NCBI RefSeq assembly: GCF_018499875.1
Contig: NZ_JAHBAY010000008.1
Coordinates: forward strand, 186,001 to 250,000
Length of the DNA stretch: 64,000 nucleotides
Direction: 5' to 3'
Source of the DNA: Kineosporia corallincola
Lineage (GTDB): Bacteria > Actinomycetota > Actinomycetes > Actinomycetales > Kineosporiaceae
Below are positions 18,565 through 26,788 of this stretch, in pieces (positions within the stretch are counted from its first letter, which is position 1; the number at the start of each line of letters is the position of its first letter). The translations under genes and the position numbers were made by a program. The notes under the pieces are model-generated. The model ran no database searches, was not told where the DNA came from, and was given only the letters and a program-made list of their open reading frames with translations.

Positions 18565-18637
18565 GTCCTCTCATCGCCGTACGGCTACCAGCCACCGGCA
18601 CCCCCACCAGCAACCAGCAGGACCGGAGAGAAACCGC

Positions 18638-19204
18638 ATGGCCGGCGACACGACGCTCACGCTGATCGGCAACCTCACGAACGACCCCGAACTGCGTTTC
18701 ACCCCGTCCGGGGCGGCGGTGGCCAACTTCACCGTGGCCTCCACCCCCCGCGCGTTCGACCGCCAGTCGAACGAGTGGAAAGACGGCGAGACGCTGTTCA
18801 TGCGCTGCTCGGTGTGGCGTGAGGCGGCGGAGAACGTCGCCGAGTCGCTGACCCGTGGCTCCCGGGTGATCGTCACCGGGCGGCTGAAGAGCCGCACGTA
18901 CGACACCCGTGAGGGCGAGAAGCGCACGGTCGTCGAGCTCGAGGTCGATGAGCTCGGCCCGTCGCTGCGCTACGCCACCGCCAAGGTCAACAAGACCCAG
19001 CGCAGTGGCGGCGGCGGTGGTGGCTTCGGCGGCGGTGGCGGCGGGGGCTACTCCGGTGGCGGTGGCAACAACGGCGGTGGTGGCGGTGGCGGCTACTCCG
19101 GTGGCGGCAACCAGTCCGGTCCGGCTGACGACCCGTGGGCCACGGGCCCCTCGTCGTCCGGCGGTTCCGGGTTCGGCGGCAGCCAGGAAGAGCCCCCCTT
19201 CTGA
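18638..19204 (+). CDS. ssb: Single-stranded DNA-binding protein
   Basis: 188 residues. OB fold at 1-115 ([55 protein letters not shown]), then a long Gly-rich linker with GGGGYSGGG repeats, and the acidic tip ending in EEPPF that recruits partner proteins (usually DDDIPF). It sits between rpsF and rpsR as in other actinobacteria. Shine-Dalgarno GACCGGAGAG is upstream of ATG. Confidence 0.97.
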   Translation: MAGDTTLTLIGNLTNDPELRFTPSGAAVANFTVASTPRAFDRQSNEWKDGETLFMRCSVWREAAENVAESLTRGSRVIVTGRLKSRTYDTREGEKRTVVELEVDELGPSLRYATAKVNKTQRSGGGGGGFGGGGGGGYSGGGGNNGGGGGGGYSGGGNQSGPADDPWATGPSSSGGSGFGGSQEEPPF

Positions 19205-19257
19205 TCTCGCACCGATCCCGATCGGTGACCCCACTCGTGCAGTAAGGAGTAACCACG

Positions 19258-19494
19258 ATGGCCAAGCCACCCGTGCGCAAGCCGAAGAAGAAGCAGAACC
19301 CCCTGAAGGCCGCCAAGATCACGGTGGTCGACTACAAGGACACCGCTCTGCTGCGGAAGTTCATCTCCGACCGTGGCAAGATCCGGGCCCGCCGGGTCAC
19401 CGGTGTCACGGTGCAGCAGCAGCGTGAGATCGCCAAGGCCGTCAAGAACGCGCGGGAGATGGCTCTTCTGCCGTACTCCAGCTCGGCCCGCTGA
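19258..19494 (+). CDS. rpsR: 30S ribosomal protein S18
   Basis: 78 residues. [22 protein letters not shown] and [29 protein letters not shown] are the S18 core. The N-terminus ([17 protein letters not shown]) has no cysteine, so this is the zinc-independent (C-) form; a zinc-binding paralogue may exist elsewhere. Shine-Dalgarno AAGGAG at 19242-19247. Confidence 0.97.
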   Translation: MAKPPVRKPKKKQNPLKAAKITVVDYKDTALLRKFISDRGKIRARRVTGVTVQQQREIAKAVKNAREMALLPYSSSAR

Positions 19495-19511
19495 GTAGAG
19501 GAGACGCGAAG

Positions 19512-19961
19512 ATGAAGCTCATCCTCACGCATGAGGTCTCCGGCCTGGGCACCCCGGGCGACGTGGTCGAGGTCAAGGACGGCTACGGCCGTAACTACCT
19601 GGTCCCGCGCGGCCTGGCCACCACCTGGTCCAAGGGTGGCGAGAAGCAGGTCACCGCGATCCGCAAGGCGCGCAAGGCCCGCGAGATCGCCACGCTCGAC
19701 GAGGCGAACTCGGTCAAGCAGAAGCTCGAGGCGAAGCCGGTGCGTCTGGCCGTCCGCGCGGGCGGCTCCGGCCGTCTGTTCGGTGCGGTCACGCCGGCCG
19801 ACATCGCCGACGCGATCGTGGCGGCCGAGGGCCCCAAGGTCGACCGTCGCAAGGTCGAGCTGCCCCAGCCGATCAAGACCACCGGCGACCACACCGCCTA
19901 CGTCCGGCTGCACGCCGACGTCCAGGCGAAGGTGACGCTGAAGGTTGTCGCCGAGAGCTGA
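19512..19961 (+). CDS. rplI: 50S ribosomal protein L9
   Basis: 149 residues. N-terminal domain [36 protein letters not shown] is the L9 signature; the connecting helix and C-terminal domain are complete. 17 bp after rpsR, Shine-Dalgarno GAGGAGA. Last gene of the operon, followed by a strong terminator. Confidence 0.98.
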   Translation: MKLILTHEVSGLGTPGDVVEVKDGYGRNYLVPRGLATTWSKGGEKQVTAIRKARKAREIATLDEANSVKQKLEAKPVRLAVRAGGSGRLFGAVTPADIADAIVAAEGPKVDRRKVELPQPIKTTGDHTAYVRLHADVQAKVTLKVVAES

Positions 19962-19976
19962 TCCCGGCTCGGCACG

Positions 19977-20017
19977 AAGACCCCGGTTCCTGCTCAGGCA
20001 GGGGCCGGGGTCTTTTT
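19977..20017 (+). terminator. Rho-independent terminator after rplI
   Basis: 10-bp perfect stem (AAGACCCCGG / CCGGGGTCTT) with a further CCTGC/GCAGG inner pairing, followed by a run of Ts (TCTTTTTC). Classic form. Confidence 0.93.
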
Positions 20018-20087
20018 CGTGGGTCCGCGAGCCGGGTCGCCGGGATTGGCTATGGATCCGCGGCACTGTTCAGCGACAATGTTTCCT

Positions 20088-20291
20088 ATGAGTAACGCAG
20101 CACGGCCGTCATTCGGACGCCGCGTGTACCTGAACCTGTTCAAGGTGTTCGGCCCGGCCGACGTGAAGCCTGTGGGCCCGCCGCCCGTCCGTGACCACGC
20201 CGACCCCACCGTCCCGGTCGGCTACCACCTGGAGACCTACACCCAGGCCGACGGCGTGAAGAAGCGAATCATGGTGCAAGACAGCGAATAG
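20088..20291 (+). CDS. Small protein of unknown function
   Basis: 67 residues, basic N-terminus (SNAARPSFGRRVYLNLFKVFGPADV) and a charged C-terminus (YHLETYTQADGVKKRIMVQDSE). No family recognised. GC3 is as high as in neighbouring genes, supporting coding. No Shine-Dalgarno precedes ATG 20088; a GACAAT hexamer at 20075-20080 would fit the -10 of a leaderless mRNA. It lies between the rplI terminator and the convergent MATE gene. Confidence 0.6.
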   Translation: MSNAARPSFGRRVYLNLFKVFGPADVKPVGPPPVRDHADPTVPVGYHLETYTQADGVKKRIMVQDSE

Positions 20292-20302
20292 CCGGCGAAC
20301 GG

Positions 20303-21661
20303 TCAGCGGTAGGCGCCGGTGACCAGCCACTGGTCACCGCGCTCACGCCGCCGCAGCACCACGGCCCGCACCACCATCCAGCCGCCGGCGAAGGCCACCC
20401 ACAGCCACACCAGCCCGGCCTTGCCGTCAGGTCCCCACAGGCCGATGGCGATGGCGGCCGGGGCGTACAGAGCGGTCTGGGCCACCGCCGCGTAGGCCAG
20501 GAACCGGCCGTCACCGGCCCCGATCAGCACCCCGTCGAGCACGAACACGTAGCCGGCGACCGGCTGGGTCAGGGCCGCCACCACCAGGGCGCCGGTCAGT
20601 GCCGTGCGCACCTGCGGATCGTCGCTGAACAGCGGCCCGAGCAGCCCGGCGCACAGCAGCAGCACCCCGGCGAACAGCACGCCCGCGCCGATGCCCCAGC
20701 GCACCATCCGGGCCGTCGCCTCGCGCACGCCCTGCACGTCACCCGCACCCAGCGCGGTGCCGGTCAGGGCCTGCCCGGCGATGGCCAGCGCGTCCAGACC
20801 CAGCGCCAGCAGGTTCCACACGTTCAGCGCCACCTGGTGCGCGGCCAGCGCCGGCGCACCGAAACCGGCTGCCACCCCGGTGGTCAGGAGCAGCAGCATG
20901 CGCATCGCCCCGGTCCGGATCAACAGCGGGACGCCGGTACGCCCGGCCAGGCGCACCCCGGCCAGGTGCGGCTTGAGCGAGACCCCGGCGCGCCGTGCGT
21001 CACCCACCACGTAGCCGATGGCGGCCACCGCCATGCCGCACTGGGTGATCGTCGTGCCGATCGCCGATCCCGCGATGCCCCAGCCCACCCCGTGCACGAG
21101 AAGCAGATTGAGGACGGCGTTGAGCACCGCCCCGCTCACCGCTATCCACAGGGTCACCCGGGTGTTCTGCAAGCCGCGCAGGACCCCGACGAGCGCGAGC
21201 ACGATCAGCATGGCCGGCACGCCCGGCAGGGCCCACCGCAGGTAGACGATGGCGGCGTCGCGCACCCCCGGCTCGGCCCCCGCCGCCCCGACCAGGTCGA
21301 CGGCGTACGGGGCGACCAGGTAGCCCAGCACCGCCACCGCCAGCCCGATCCCCAGAGCCAGCCACGCGGCGTCCATCCCGATCGCGATCGCCCGGGTGCG
21401 CTCACCGGCGCCCATCAGCCGGGCGACGCTGCTGGTGGTGCCGTAGGCGAGGAACACGAAGATGTAGACGGCGGTGGTCAGGATACCCGCCGCGATGCCC
21501 AGGCCGGCCAGCTCGGTGGTGCCCAGACGCCCGACGATGGCCGAGTCGGCGAGCAGGAACAGTGGTTCGGCGACGAGCGCTCCCAGAGCCGGCAGGGCCA
21601 GCGCCAGGATCTGCCGGTCCGTGCCGTTGCTCCGGCCGGGTTTCCTGCTCAGCCGGACCAC
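20303..21661 (-). CDS. MATE family efflux transporter
   Basis: About 452 residues with 12 hydrophobic helices in two homologous halves (ALPALGALVAEPLFLLADSAIVGRLGTTELAGLGIA; second half GVPLLIRTGAMRMLLLLTTGVAAGFGAPALAAHQVALNVW). DinF-like branch; exports cationic compounds by H+ or Na+ antiport in the family. Start GTG 21661 gives the usual length; the site in front is weak, and more upstream starts are in frame, so the start is uncertain. As I recall, Streptomyces also has a MATE gene between rplI and dnaB. Confidence 0.88.
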   Translation of the reverse strand: MVRLSRKPGRSNGTDRQILALALPALGALVAEPLFLLADSAIVGRLGTTELAGLGIAAGILTTAVYIFVFLAYGTTSSVARLMGAGERTRAIAIGMDAAWLALGIGLAVAVLGYLVAPYAVDLVGAAGAEPGVRDAAIVYLRWALPGVPAMLIVLALVGVLRGLQNTRVTLWIAVSGAVLNAVLNLLLVHGVGWGIAGSAIGTTITQCGMAVAAIGYVVGDARRAGVSLKPHLAGVRLAGRTGVPLLIRTGAMRMLLLLTTGVAAGFGAPALAAHQVALNVWNLLALGLDALAIAGQALTGTALGAGDVQGVREATARMVRWGIGAGVLFAGVLLLCAGLLGPLFSDDPQVRTALTGALVVAALTQPVAGYVFVLDGVLIGAGDGRFLAYAAVAQTALYAPAAIAIGLWGPDGKAGLVWLWVAFAGGWMVVRAVVLRRRERGDQWLVTGAYR

Positions 21662-21944
21662 CTCGCTGTTTCTGTACACATTCGGCGGGTCCGTACGACC
21701 CGACTGCCACCTCACAGTCTGCACGACGCTGTGGAACCGGACCGGAATGCCCGGATCCTGGCTCGATCGTCGCCGGACGGTCGACCGGAGCCGGAAGGCG
21801 TGTGGCTGAAGGGGGCCGTTGTGCGACCTTGCGGTGACCATGCACCAAATCGAGACCAGCCGTTCGGCGTCCACAGGGGGTGGATGGTTGCCGCGCCGGT
21901 CAGGGCGGGTTGCCGGGCGAGTTCGTCACCGGTTCTCCCCACTG

Positions 21945-22016
21945 TTTTCCACAACCTGTGCACAACACCCCGGAGTTGTCCACCGGTTGTCCACAGGTGG
22001 GGGCGAGTTATCCACA
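21945..22016 (+). promoter_or_regulatory. DnaA-box cluster upstream of dnaB
   Basis: Four boxes on the + strand: TTTTCCACA (21945), TTGTCCACC (21976), TTGTCCACA (21987) and TTATCCACA (22008), plus one reversed (TGTGCACAA, 21957). Two are perfect DnaA boxes. Start-to-start distances of 31, 11 and 21 bp are multiples of a helical turn, so the boxes face the same side. The remainder of 21662-22121 contains no gene. Confidence 0.75.
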
Positions 22017-22121
22017 GCCCGTGGAGCGAGGCCGTTGAGCGGTGCGCGGGAACCCCGTATTTTGCGTAGGCCTGCTCACCTGCCGAGTCGGTAGCGGGGC
22101 GCCAGCTGGGAAGAGGATTCG

Positions 22122-24782
22122 ATGTCCATCGCAGACCTGTCCATGTCTCCGTCCGACTCGGGCAATGGGCCGGATCTAGGACGCACGCCGCCGCAGGACG
22201 TGGCGGCGGAGCAGAGCGTGCTCGGCGGCATGATGCTGTCGAAGGACGCCATCGCCGACGTGGTCGAAGAGCTCCAGGGTGTGGACTTCTACCGCCCGGC
22301 CCACGAGCTGGTCTACGACGCGATCCTCGACCTCTACGGCCGGGGTGAGCCGGCCGACGCCGTCACCGTCGCCGCCGAGCTGACCAAGCGTGGCGAGCTG
22401 TCCAAGGTGGGTGGCCCGGCCTACATCCACACCCTGATCTCCTCGGTGCCCACCGCCGCGAACGCCGGCTACTACGCCCGCATCGTGCGGGAGCGCGCTG
22501 TGCTGCGCCGCCTGGTCGACGCCGGCACCCGCATCGTCCAGCTCGGCTACAACGGGGCCGACGGGCGCGGAGGCGGTGACGTGGAGGAGATCGTGAACTC
22601 GGCCCAGGCCGAGATCTACAAGGTCGCCGAGCAGCGCACCAGCGAGGACTACGCGGCCCTGTCCGAGGTGATCGAGGGGACGATCGACGAGATCGAGGCC
22701 TCCAGCCACCGGGGCGACGGGATGACCGGCGTGCCCACCGGCTTCGCCGACCTGGACGGCCTCACCAACGGCCTGCACCCGGGGCAGATGATCATCATCG
22801 CCGCACGTCCGGCTATGGGTAAAAGTACTTTCGGACTGGATATTTTACGATCTGCCGCGATTCATCACCGGATGACCTCGGTGATGTTCAGCCTGGAGAT
22901 GGGGCGCAACGAGATCACCATGCGCCTGCTCTCGGCCGAGGCCCGCATCCCGCTCCAGAACATGCGCAAGGGCACGATGCGGGAAGAGGACTGGACCCGC
23001 CTGGCCAAGACGATGGGCGACGTCAGCGACGCCCCGCTGTTCATCGACGACAGCCCGAACATGTCGCTGATGGAGATCCGGGCCAAGTGCCGGCGGCTCA
23101 AGCAGCGGCACGACCTGAAGCTCGTGGTGATCGACTACCTCCAGCTGATGACGAGCGGCAAGCGGGTGGAGAGCCGTCAGCAGGAGGTCTCCGAATTCTC
23201 CCGGGCCATCAAGCTTCTGGCCAAGGAACTCCAGCTGCCGGTGATCGCGCTCAGCCAGCTGAACCGTGGTCCGGAACAGCGGACGGACAAGAAGCCGGCG
23301 ATGTCCGACCTTCGTGAGTCGGGCTGCCTCACCGCCGACACCCGGGTGCTGCGTGCAGACACCGGCGCCGAGACCACGATGGGTGAGCTGTTCGCGAACG
23401 GTGCGAGAGACGTCCCGGTGTGGGCGCTCGACGACAGCCTGCGGTACGTGCGCCGCCATCTCACCCACGTCTTCTCCACCGGCACCAAGCAGGTGTTCAA
23501 GGTGCGGCTGGCCTCGGGCAAGGAGGTGCGGGCCACGGCCAACCATCCGTTCCTCACCTACGAGGGCTGGACGCCGATCGGTGACCTGACCCCGGGGGCG
23601 CGGGTGGCCGCACCCCGGCACGTGATGGCCCCCGAGCTGATCACCACCTGGCACGACGACGAGGTGGTCGTGCTCGCCCACCTGATCGGCGACGGGTCGT
23701 TCGTGAAGCGGCAGCCGATCCGCTACGCCAGCGTCGACGAGGCCAACCTGACGGCCGTGACCGAGGCCGCGCGGCACTTCGGTATCACCGCCGTGCGGGA
23801 CGAGCACGCCGCGGCCCGGGTGACCACGCTGCGGCTCCCGGCGCCGTACCGGCTGACCCACGGACGCCGGAATCCGATCGCGGCCTGGCTCGACGGCCTG
23901 GAGCTCTTCGGCCTGCGCAGCCACGAGAAGTTCGTGCCGGAGCCGGTCTTCTCCCTGCCCAAGCGGCAGATCTCACTGTTCCTGCGGCATCTGTGGGCCA
24001 CCGACGGCTCGGTCACGGTGAACCGGTCCGGACGCGGCGGGCGGGTGTACTACTCCTCCACCAGTCGCCGGCTGATCGACGACGTGTCCCGGCTGCTGCT
24101 GCGGTTCGGCATCTCTGCCCGGGTGCGCACCGTCATCAAGGCCGGGTACCGGCCCGGGTACACGCTCGACGTCTCCGGTGTCGACGACCAGCGTCGTTTC
24201 CTCAACGAGATCGGTGTGCACGGGGCCCGGGGGGAGTCGGTGACCCGGCTGCTGGAGGTCGTGAGAGACATCGAGGCCAACACCAATGTCGACACCGTGC
24301 CCAGGGAGATCTGGGGCCGGGTGCGGAATGTGCTGGCGGAGCAGAAGATGTCGCACCGGGAGTTCGCGGCCGCGATGGGCACGCAGTTCTGCGGCAGCAC
24401 GATGTGGAAGCACGCGCCCAGCCGGGAGCGGCTGGGCCGGGTGGCCGAGCTGCTGGGTGACGCCGACCTGGAGATGCACGCCCTGAACGACGTGCTCTGG
24501 GACACCGTGGTGGCAATCGAGCCGGACGGAGTCGAAGAGGTCTACGACGCAACGGTTGTCGGCAGTCACAACTTCATCGCCAACGGCATCGCCGTGCACA
24601 ACAGCATCGAGCAGGACGCCGACATGGTCATCCTGCTGCACCGGGAAGACGCGTACGAGAAGGAGTCACCGCGCGCGGGTGAGGCCGACTTCATCGTGGC
24701 CAAGCACCGTAACGGCCCCACCGACACGATCACCGTGGCGTTCCAGGGGCACTACTCGCGCTTCGTCGACATGGCCCAGTAG
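22122..24782 (+). CDS. dnaB: Replicative DNA helicase DnaB with intein
   Basis: 886 residues before splicing, 460 after. N-terminal primase-interacting domain (QDVAAEQSVLGGMMLSKDAIADVVEEL), RecA-type helicase domain with P-loop ARPAMGKST (K234), FSLEM motif, Walker B LVVIDYLQLM. The intein interrupts at SDLRESG | SIEQDAD, residues 402-827, followed by the last 59 residues (ILLHREDAY, FVAKHRNG-like region) of DnaB. Excision would restore a normal-length helicase. M. tuberculosis DnaB is, as I recall, also split at this downstream site. Codons 228-248 around the P-loop are strongly A/T-ending, unlike the rest of the gene. Weak Shine-Dalgarno AAGAGGA before ATG. Confidence 0.97.
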   Translation: MSIADLSMSPSDSGNGPDLGRTPPQDVAAEQSVLGGMMLSKDAIADVVEELQGVDFYRPAHELVYDAILDLYGRGEPADAVTVAAELTKRGELSKVGGPAYIHTLISSVPTAANAGYYARIVRERAVLRRLVDAGTRIVQLGYNGADGRGGGDVEEIVNSAQAEIYKVAEQRTSEDYAALSEVIEGTIDEIEASSHRGDGMTGVPTGFADLDGLTNGLHPGQMIIIAARPAMGKSTFGLDILRSAAIHHRMTSVMFSLEMGRNEITMRLLSAEARIPLQNMRKGTMREEDWTRLAKTMGDVSDAPLFIDDSPNMSLMEIRAKCRRLKQRHDLKLVVIDYLQLMTSGKRVESRQQEVSEFSRAIKLLAKELQLPVIALSQLNRGPEQRTDKKPAMSDLRESGCLTADTRVLRADTGAETTMGELFANGARDVPVWALDDSLRYVRRHLTHVFSTGTKQVFKVRLASGKEVRATANHPFLTYEGWTPIGDLTPGARVAAPRHVMAPELITTWHDDEVVVLAHLIGDGSFVKRQPIRYASVDEANLTAVTEAARHFGITAVRDEHAAARVTTLRLPAPYRLTHGRRNPIAAWLDGLELFGLRSHEKFVPEPVFSLPKRQISLFLRHLWATDGSVTVNRSGRGGRVYYSSTSRRLIDDVSRLLLRFGISARVRTVIKAGYRPGYTLDVSGVDDQRRFLNEIGVHGARGESVTRLLEVVRDIEANTNVDTVPREIWGRVRNVLAEQKMSHREFAAAMGTQFCGSTMWKHAPSRERLGRVAELLGDADLEMHALNDVLWDTVVAIEPDGVEEVYDATVVGSHNFIANGIAVHNSIEQDADMVILLHREDAYEKESPRAGEADFIVAKHRNGPTDTITVAFQGHYSRFVDMAQ
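22803..22865 (+). other. Anomalous low-GC codon patch over the DnaB P-loop
   Basis: Of 21 consecutive codons, 16 end in A or T, including TTA, AAA, AGT, ACT, GGA, CGA, TCT and two ATT, while flanking dnaB codons nearly all end in G or C. The patch encodes ARPAMGKST and the following helix, with the normal protein sequence kept. It begins and ends abruptly. Confidence 0.9.
23325..24602 (+). mobile_element. DnaB intein with LAGLIDADG homing endonuclease
   Basis: 426 residues, Cys1 (CLTADTRVL) to His-Asn (AVHN), next extein residue Ser. Block B is GKEVRATANHPFLT, block F is VYDATVVGSHNFIANG, block G ends in HN. The endonuclease has two dodecapeptide motifs, LAHLIGDGSF and LWATDGSV, both with the acidic residue, so it may be active. 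All splice-site residues are standard for a class 1 intein. Confidence 0.95.
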
Positions 24783-24829
24783 GGGATCCCGCCCAGGAGC
24801 GGCATTCTGCTGACGGGAGGTCGGGACCG

Positions 24830-25729
24830 GTGAGTTCCGGTGCTCAGCGGTGGGAACGGGCGCAGCGTCTCGACGCGGCGGGTCTGGTCGAGGAGTTGTA
24901 CGCGCAGACCGGGGTGCGGCTCGTGGTGGAGGGGCCGTGCTCCGGTGGGCAGGTGGGGGCGGCCTTCGTCCGATGGATGAGGGGCCCGGACGTCACACAG
25001 GACGGGACGGCGGTTTCCCCGGGCCGTCGTTCGGTGCTGAAATGGCGCCCGCACAGCCGCATGGAAGACCTGCGCCGCGGGCCGCTGGCGGCGCAGGAGG
25101 TGTCTCGCGCAGCGGGGATCCCGGCGCCGGCCACCCAGCTCGTCGCCCAGGTCGGGCATGCCGTGGTGATGGTGCAGGAACTGCTGCCCGGCGCCGCTCT
25201 CGACGCGAAAACCCTCGATGAGAACATCCTGGACCAGGCTCTGAGGATCAACGAGCGGCAGGCCGGGCTGCTGCGCGACCGGCCCGACGTTCCCCAGGTG
25301 CAGCTGTACCTGACCGACGACGGGCCGGGCTACTGCCTGCACGAGCCCCTACGGCAGTACAACGCTCGCACCGCCGCCCTGGAACGGCGCATCGTAGCCG
25401 TCACTCCGGCGAGCGAGCCCGGCCACGACGTCGTCCATCTGGATTTTCACCCCGGCAACCTGCTGGCCCGCGACGGCACCGTCACCGGTCTGGTGGACTG
25501 GGACGGCGCCGGGCGCGGGCACCGGGGGCTGGACCTGGTCACCCTGCGGTTCGCCGTCCACCAGGAAACGGTGAGCCGGCGCCTGGACGAGATCCTCGAC
25601 GGCCTGCCCTCCGACGTGCTGGCCGGATTCTGGGCGCACATGAGCCTGCGCCTGGTGGACTGGGCGATCCGGCACCACACCGCCGGAGACGTCGAGAGAT
25701 ACCTGGACCTGGCCGAACAACGCCTGTAG
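24830..25729 (+). CDS. APH-type phosphotransferase
   Basis: 299 residues. Kinase-like aminoglycoside phosphotransferase fold: ATP-site lysine in SVLKWRPHS, catalytic loop HLDFHPGNLLA (Asp near 204) and metal-binding DWDGAG (~223). Family members phosphorylate aminoglycosides, choline, homoserine or other small alcohols; no substrate can be read here. GTG 24830 is preceded by ACGGGAGG. 47 bp after dnaB; it ends 2 bp from the stop of the convergent secreted-protein gene. Confidence 0.82.
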   Translation: MSSGAQRWERAQRLDAAGLVEELYAQTGVRLVVEGPCSGGQVGAAFVRWMRGPDVTQDGTAVSPGRRSVLKWRPHSRMEDLRRGPLAAQEVSRAAGIPAPATQLVAQVGHAVVMVQELLPGAALDAKTLDENILDQALRINERQAGLLRDRPDVPQVQLYLTDDGPGYCLHEPLRQYNARTAALERRIVAVTPASEPGHDVVHLDFHPGNLLARDGTVTGLVDWDGAGRGHRGLDLVTLRFAVHQETVSRRLDEILDGLPSDVLAGFWAHMSLRLVDWAIRHHTAGDVERYLDLAEQRL

Positions 25730-25731
25730 AG

Positions 25732-26778
25732 CTAGCTCGCCTCTCCGGGGACCTGGGCGGCGAACAGCTCGTGGGTGCGGGCCGAGTAGATGTTGTCCTC
25801 GCGGGTCAGCGTCTCCTCGCCGGTCACCCGCTGGGACTCCCGGTGCGCGGCCGGTGCGCTGAAGCTGATCACCGGAGCCTCGAAAGTGTCCAGGGCACCG
25901 GTGATGTCGCCGGATTCGACCGCGGTGCGCAGCGTGACCCGCTCGCCGGCGGCGACGGCCGAGCCGGGGGTCCAGGTGGTCACGGCCAGGTTCCCGGTCA
26001 CCCCACCGGCGGCCGACCCGGGCAGCTCGCGGCCCGACGAGTCGTAGGCGCCGGTCACTCGCACACCGGTGAAAACCCTTGCGTCCAGCGCAATCCGGAT
26101 GCGTGACCCGGCCGGTAGCGCCGCCGGGCCGACCGCGCGGAAGGTGACCAGCCCGGGATAGAGCGCCACGAAGCCCGCGTCCCAGCGGGCCTCCTGCCAG
26201 GCCGCACCGACCGACGCGCCCCAGGGCCGGGACACGTCGGCGGCGTCCTGGCTCACCGTCGCGGCCGTGCCGTTCACCGTGATCGAGACCGGCACCGGCT
26301 CGCTGACCAGGTCGTCCGGGTACTGGGCCGGGGCGGGGGTCAGGGTGCCCGCGGCCAGGGTGTAGTCGCCTGCCGCCAGGCCGCCGGGCAGCGTGACGGT
26401 GAGCGTGGCCGTGTGCGTTCCGTCGTCCACCATTGGTCGTGCCGCCGCCGAGAACACGGTGCCGGCCCCCTGGCTGACCTGCACCCGCGAACCCGCCGTG
26501 TACAGGCGGTCGTCCCAGGTCAGCGTGACGGTGGAGCCGGGACGCACCGGGTCGGTCACCTGCATGCGCGCCCCGAGCTGCACGGGCATCCGCACGGCGC
26601 TGCCGTTCCTGGCCAGGATCGACCGGAAGCCGTTGCGAACCGCCAGTTTCGGCTTTCGCACCAGCGGTGCGGCCGGTGCGGCCGGTGCGGCCTGTGCGGA
26701 ACCGGCACCGGCGCCCAGCCAGGAGACGGCCACGGCGAGCGTGCCACCGAGCAGGGTTCTGCGGTGAAGTCGGGACAT
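25732..26778 (-). CDS. Tat-type secreted protein, unknown function
   Basis: 348 residues. The N-terminus MSRLHRRTLLGGTLAVAVSW with twin Arg and AQAAPA cleavage region looks like a Tat (or possibly Sec) signal. The mature part is rich in Thr, Val and Gly with beta-sandwich-like patterns (GSTVTLTWDDRLYTAGSRV; TLTVTLPGGLAAGDYTL), perhaps Ig-like domains. No catalytic motif. It lies 10 bp after the DUF1906 gene on the same strand and is probably its operon partner, so both may act on the wall or an extracellular polymer (inference). Confidence 0.72.
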   Translation of the reverse strand: MSRLHRRTLLGGTLAVAVSWLGAGAGSAQAAPAAPAAPLVRKPKLAVRNGFRSILARNGSAVRMPVQLGARMQVTDPVRPGSTVTLTWDDRLYTAGSRVQVSQGAGTVFSAAARPMVDDGTHTATLTVTLPGGLAAGDYTLAAGTLTPAPAQYPDDLVSEPVPVSITVNGTAATVSQDAADVSRPWGASVGAAWQEARWDAGFVALYPGLVTFRAVGPAALPAGSRIRIALDARVFTGVRVTGAYDSSGRELPGSAAGGVTGNLAVTTWTPGSAVAAGERVTLRTAVESGDITGALDTFEAPVISFSAPAAHRESQRVTGEETLTREDNIYSARTHELFAAQVPGEAS

Positions 26779-26788
26779 CCGGATCTCC

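Noticed and set aside
21945-22016. Could the DnaA-box cluster be oriC itself?
   Set aside because: Only a few boxes, no dnaA/dnaN flanks and no AT-rich unwinding region; gene order puts oriC outside the window, probably to the left.
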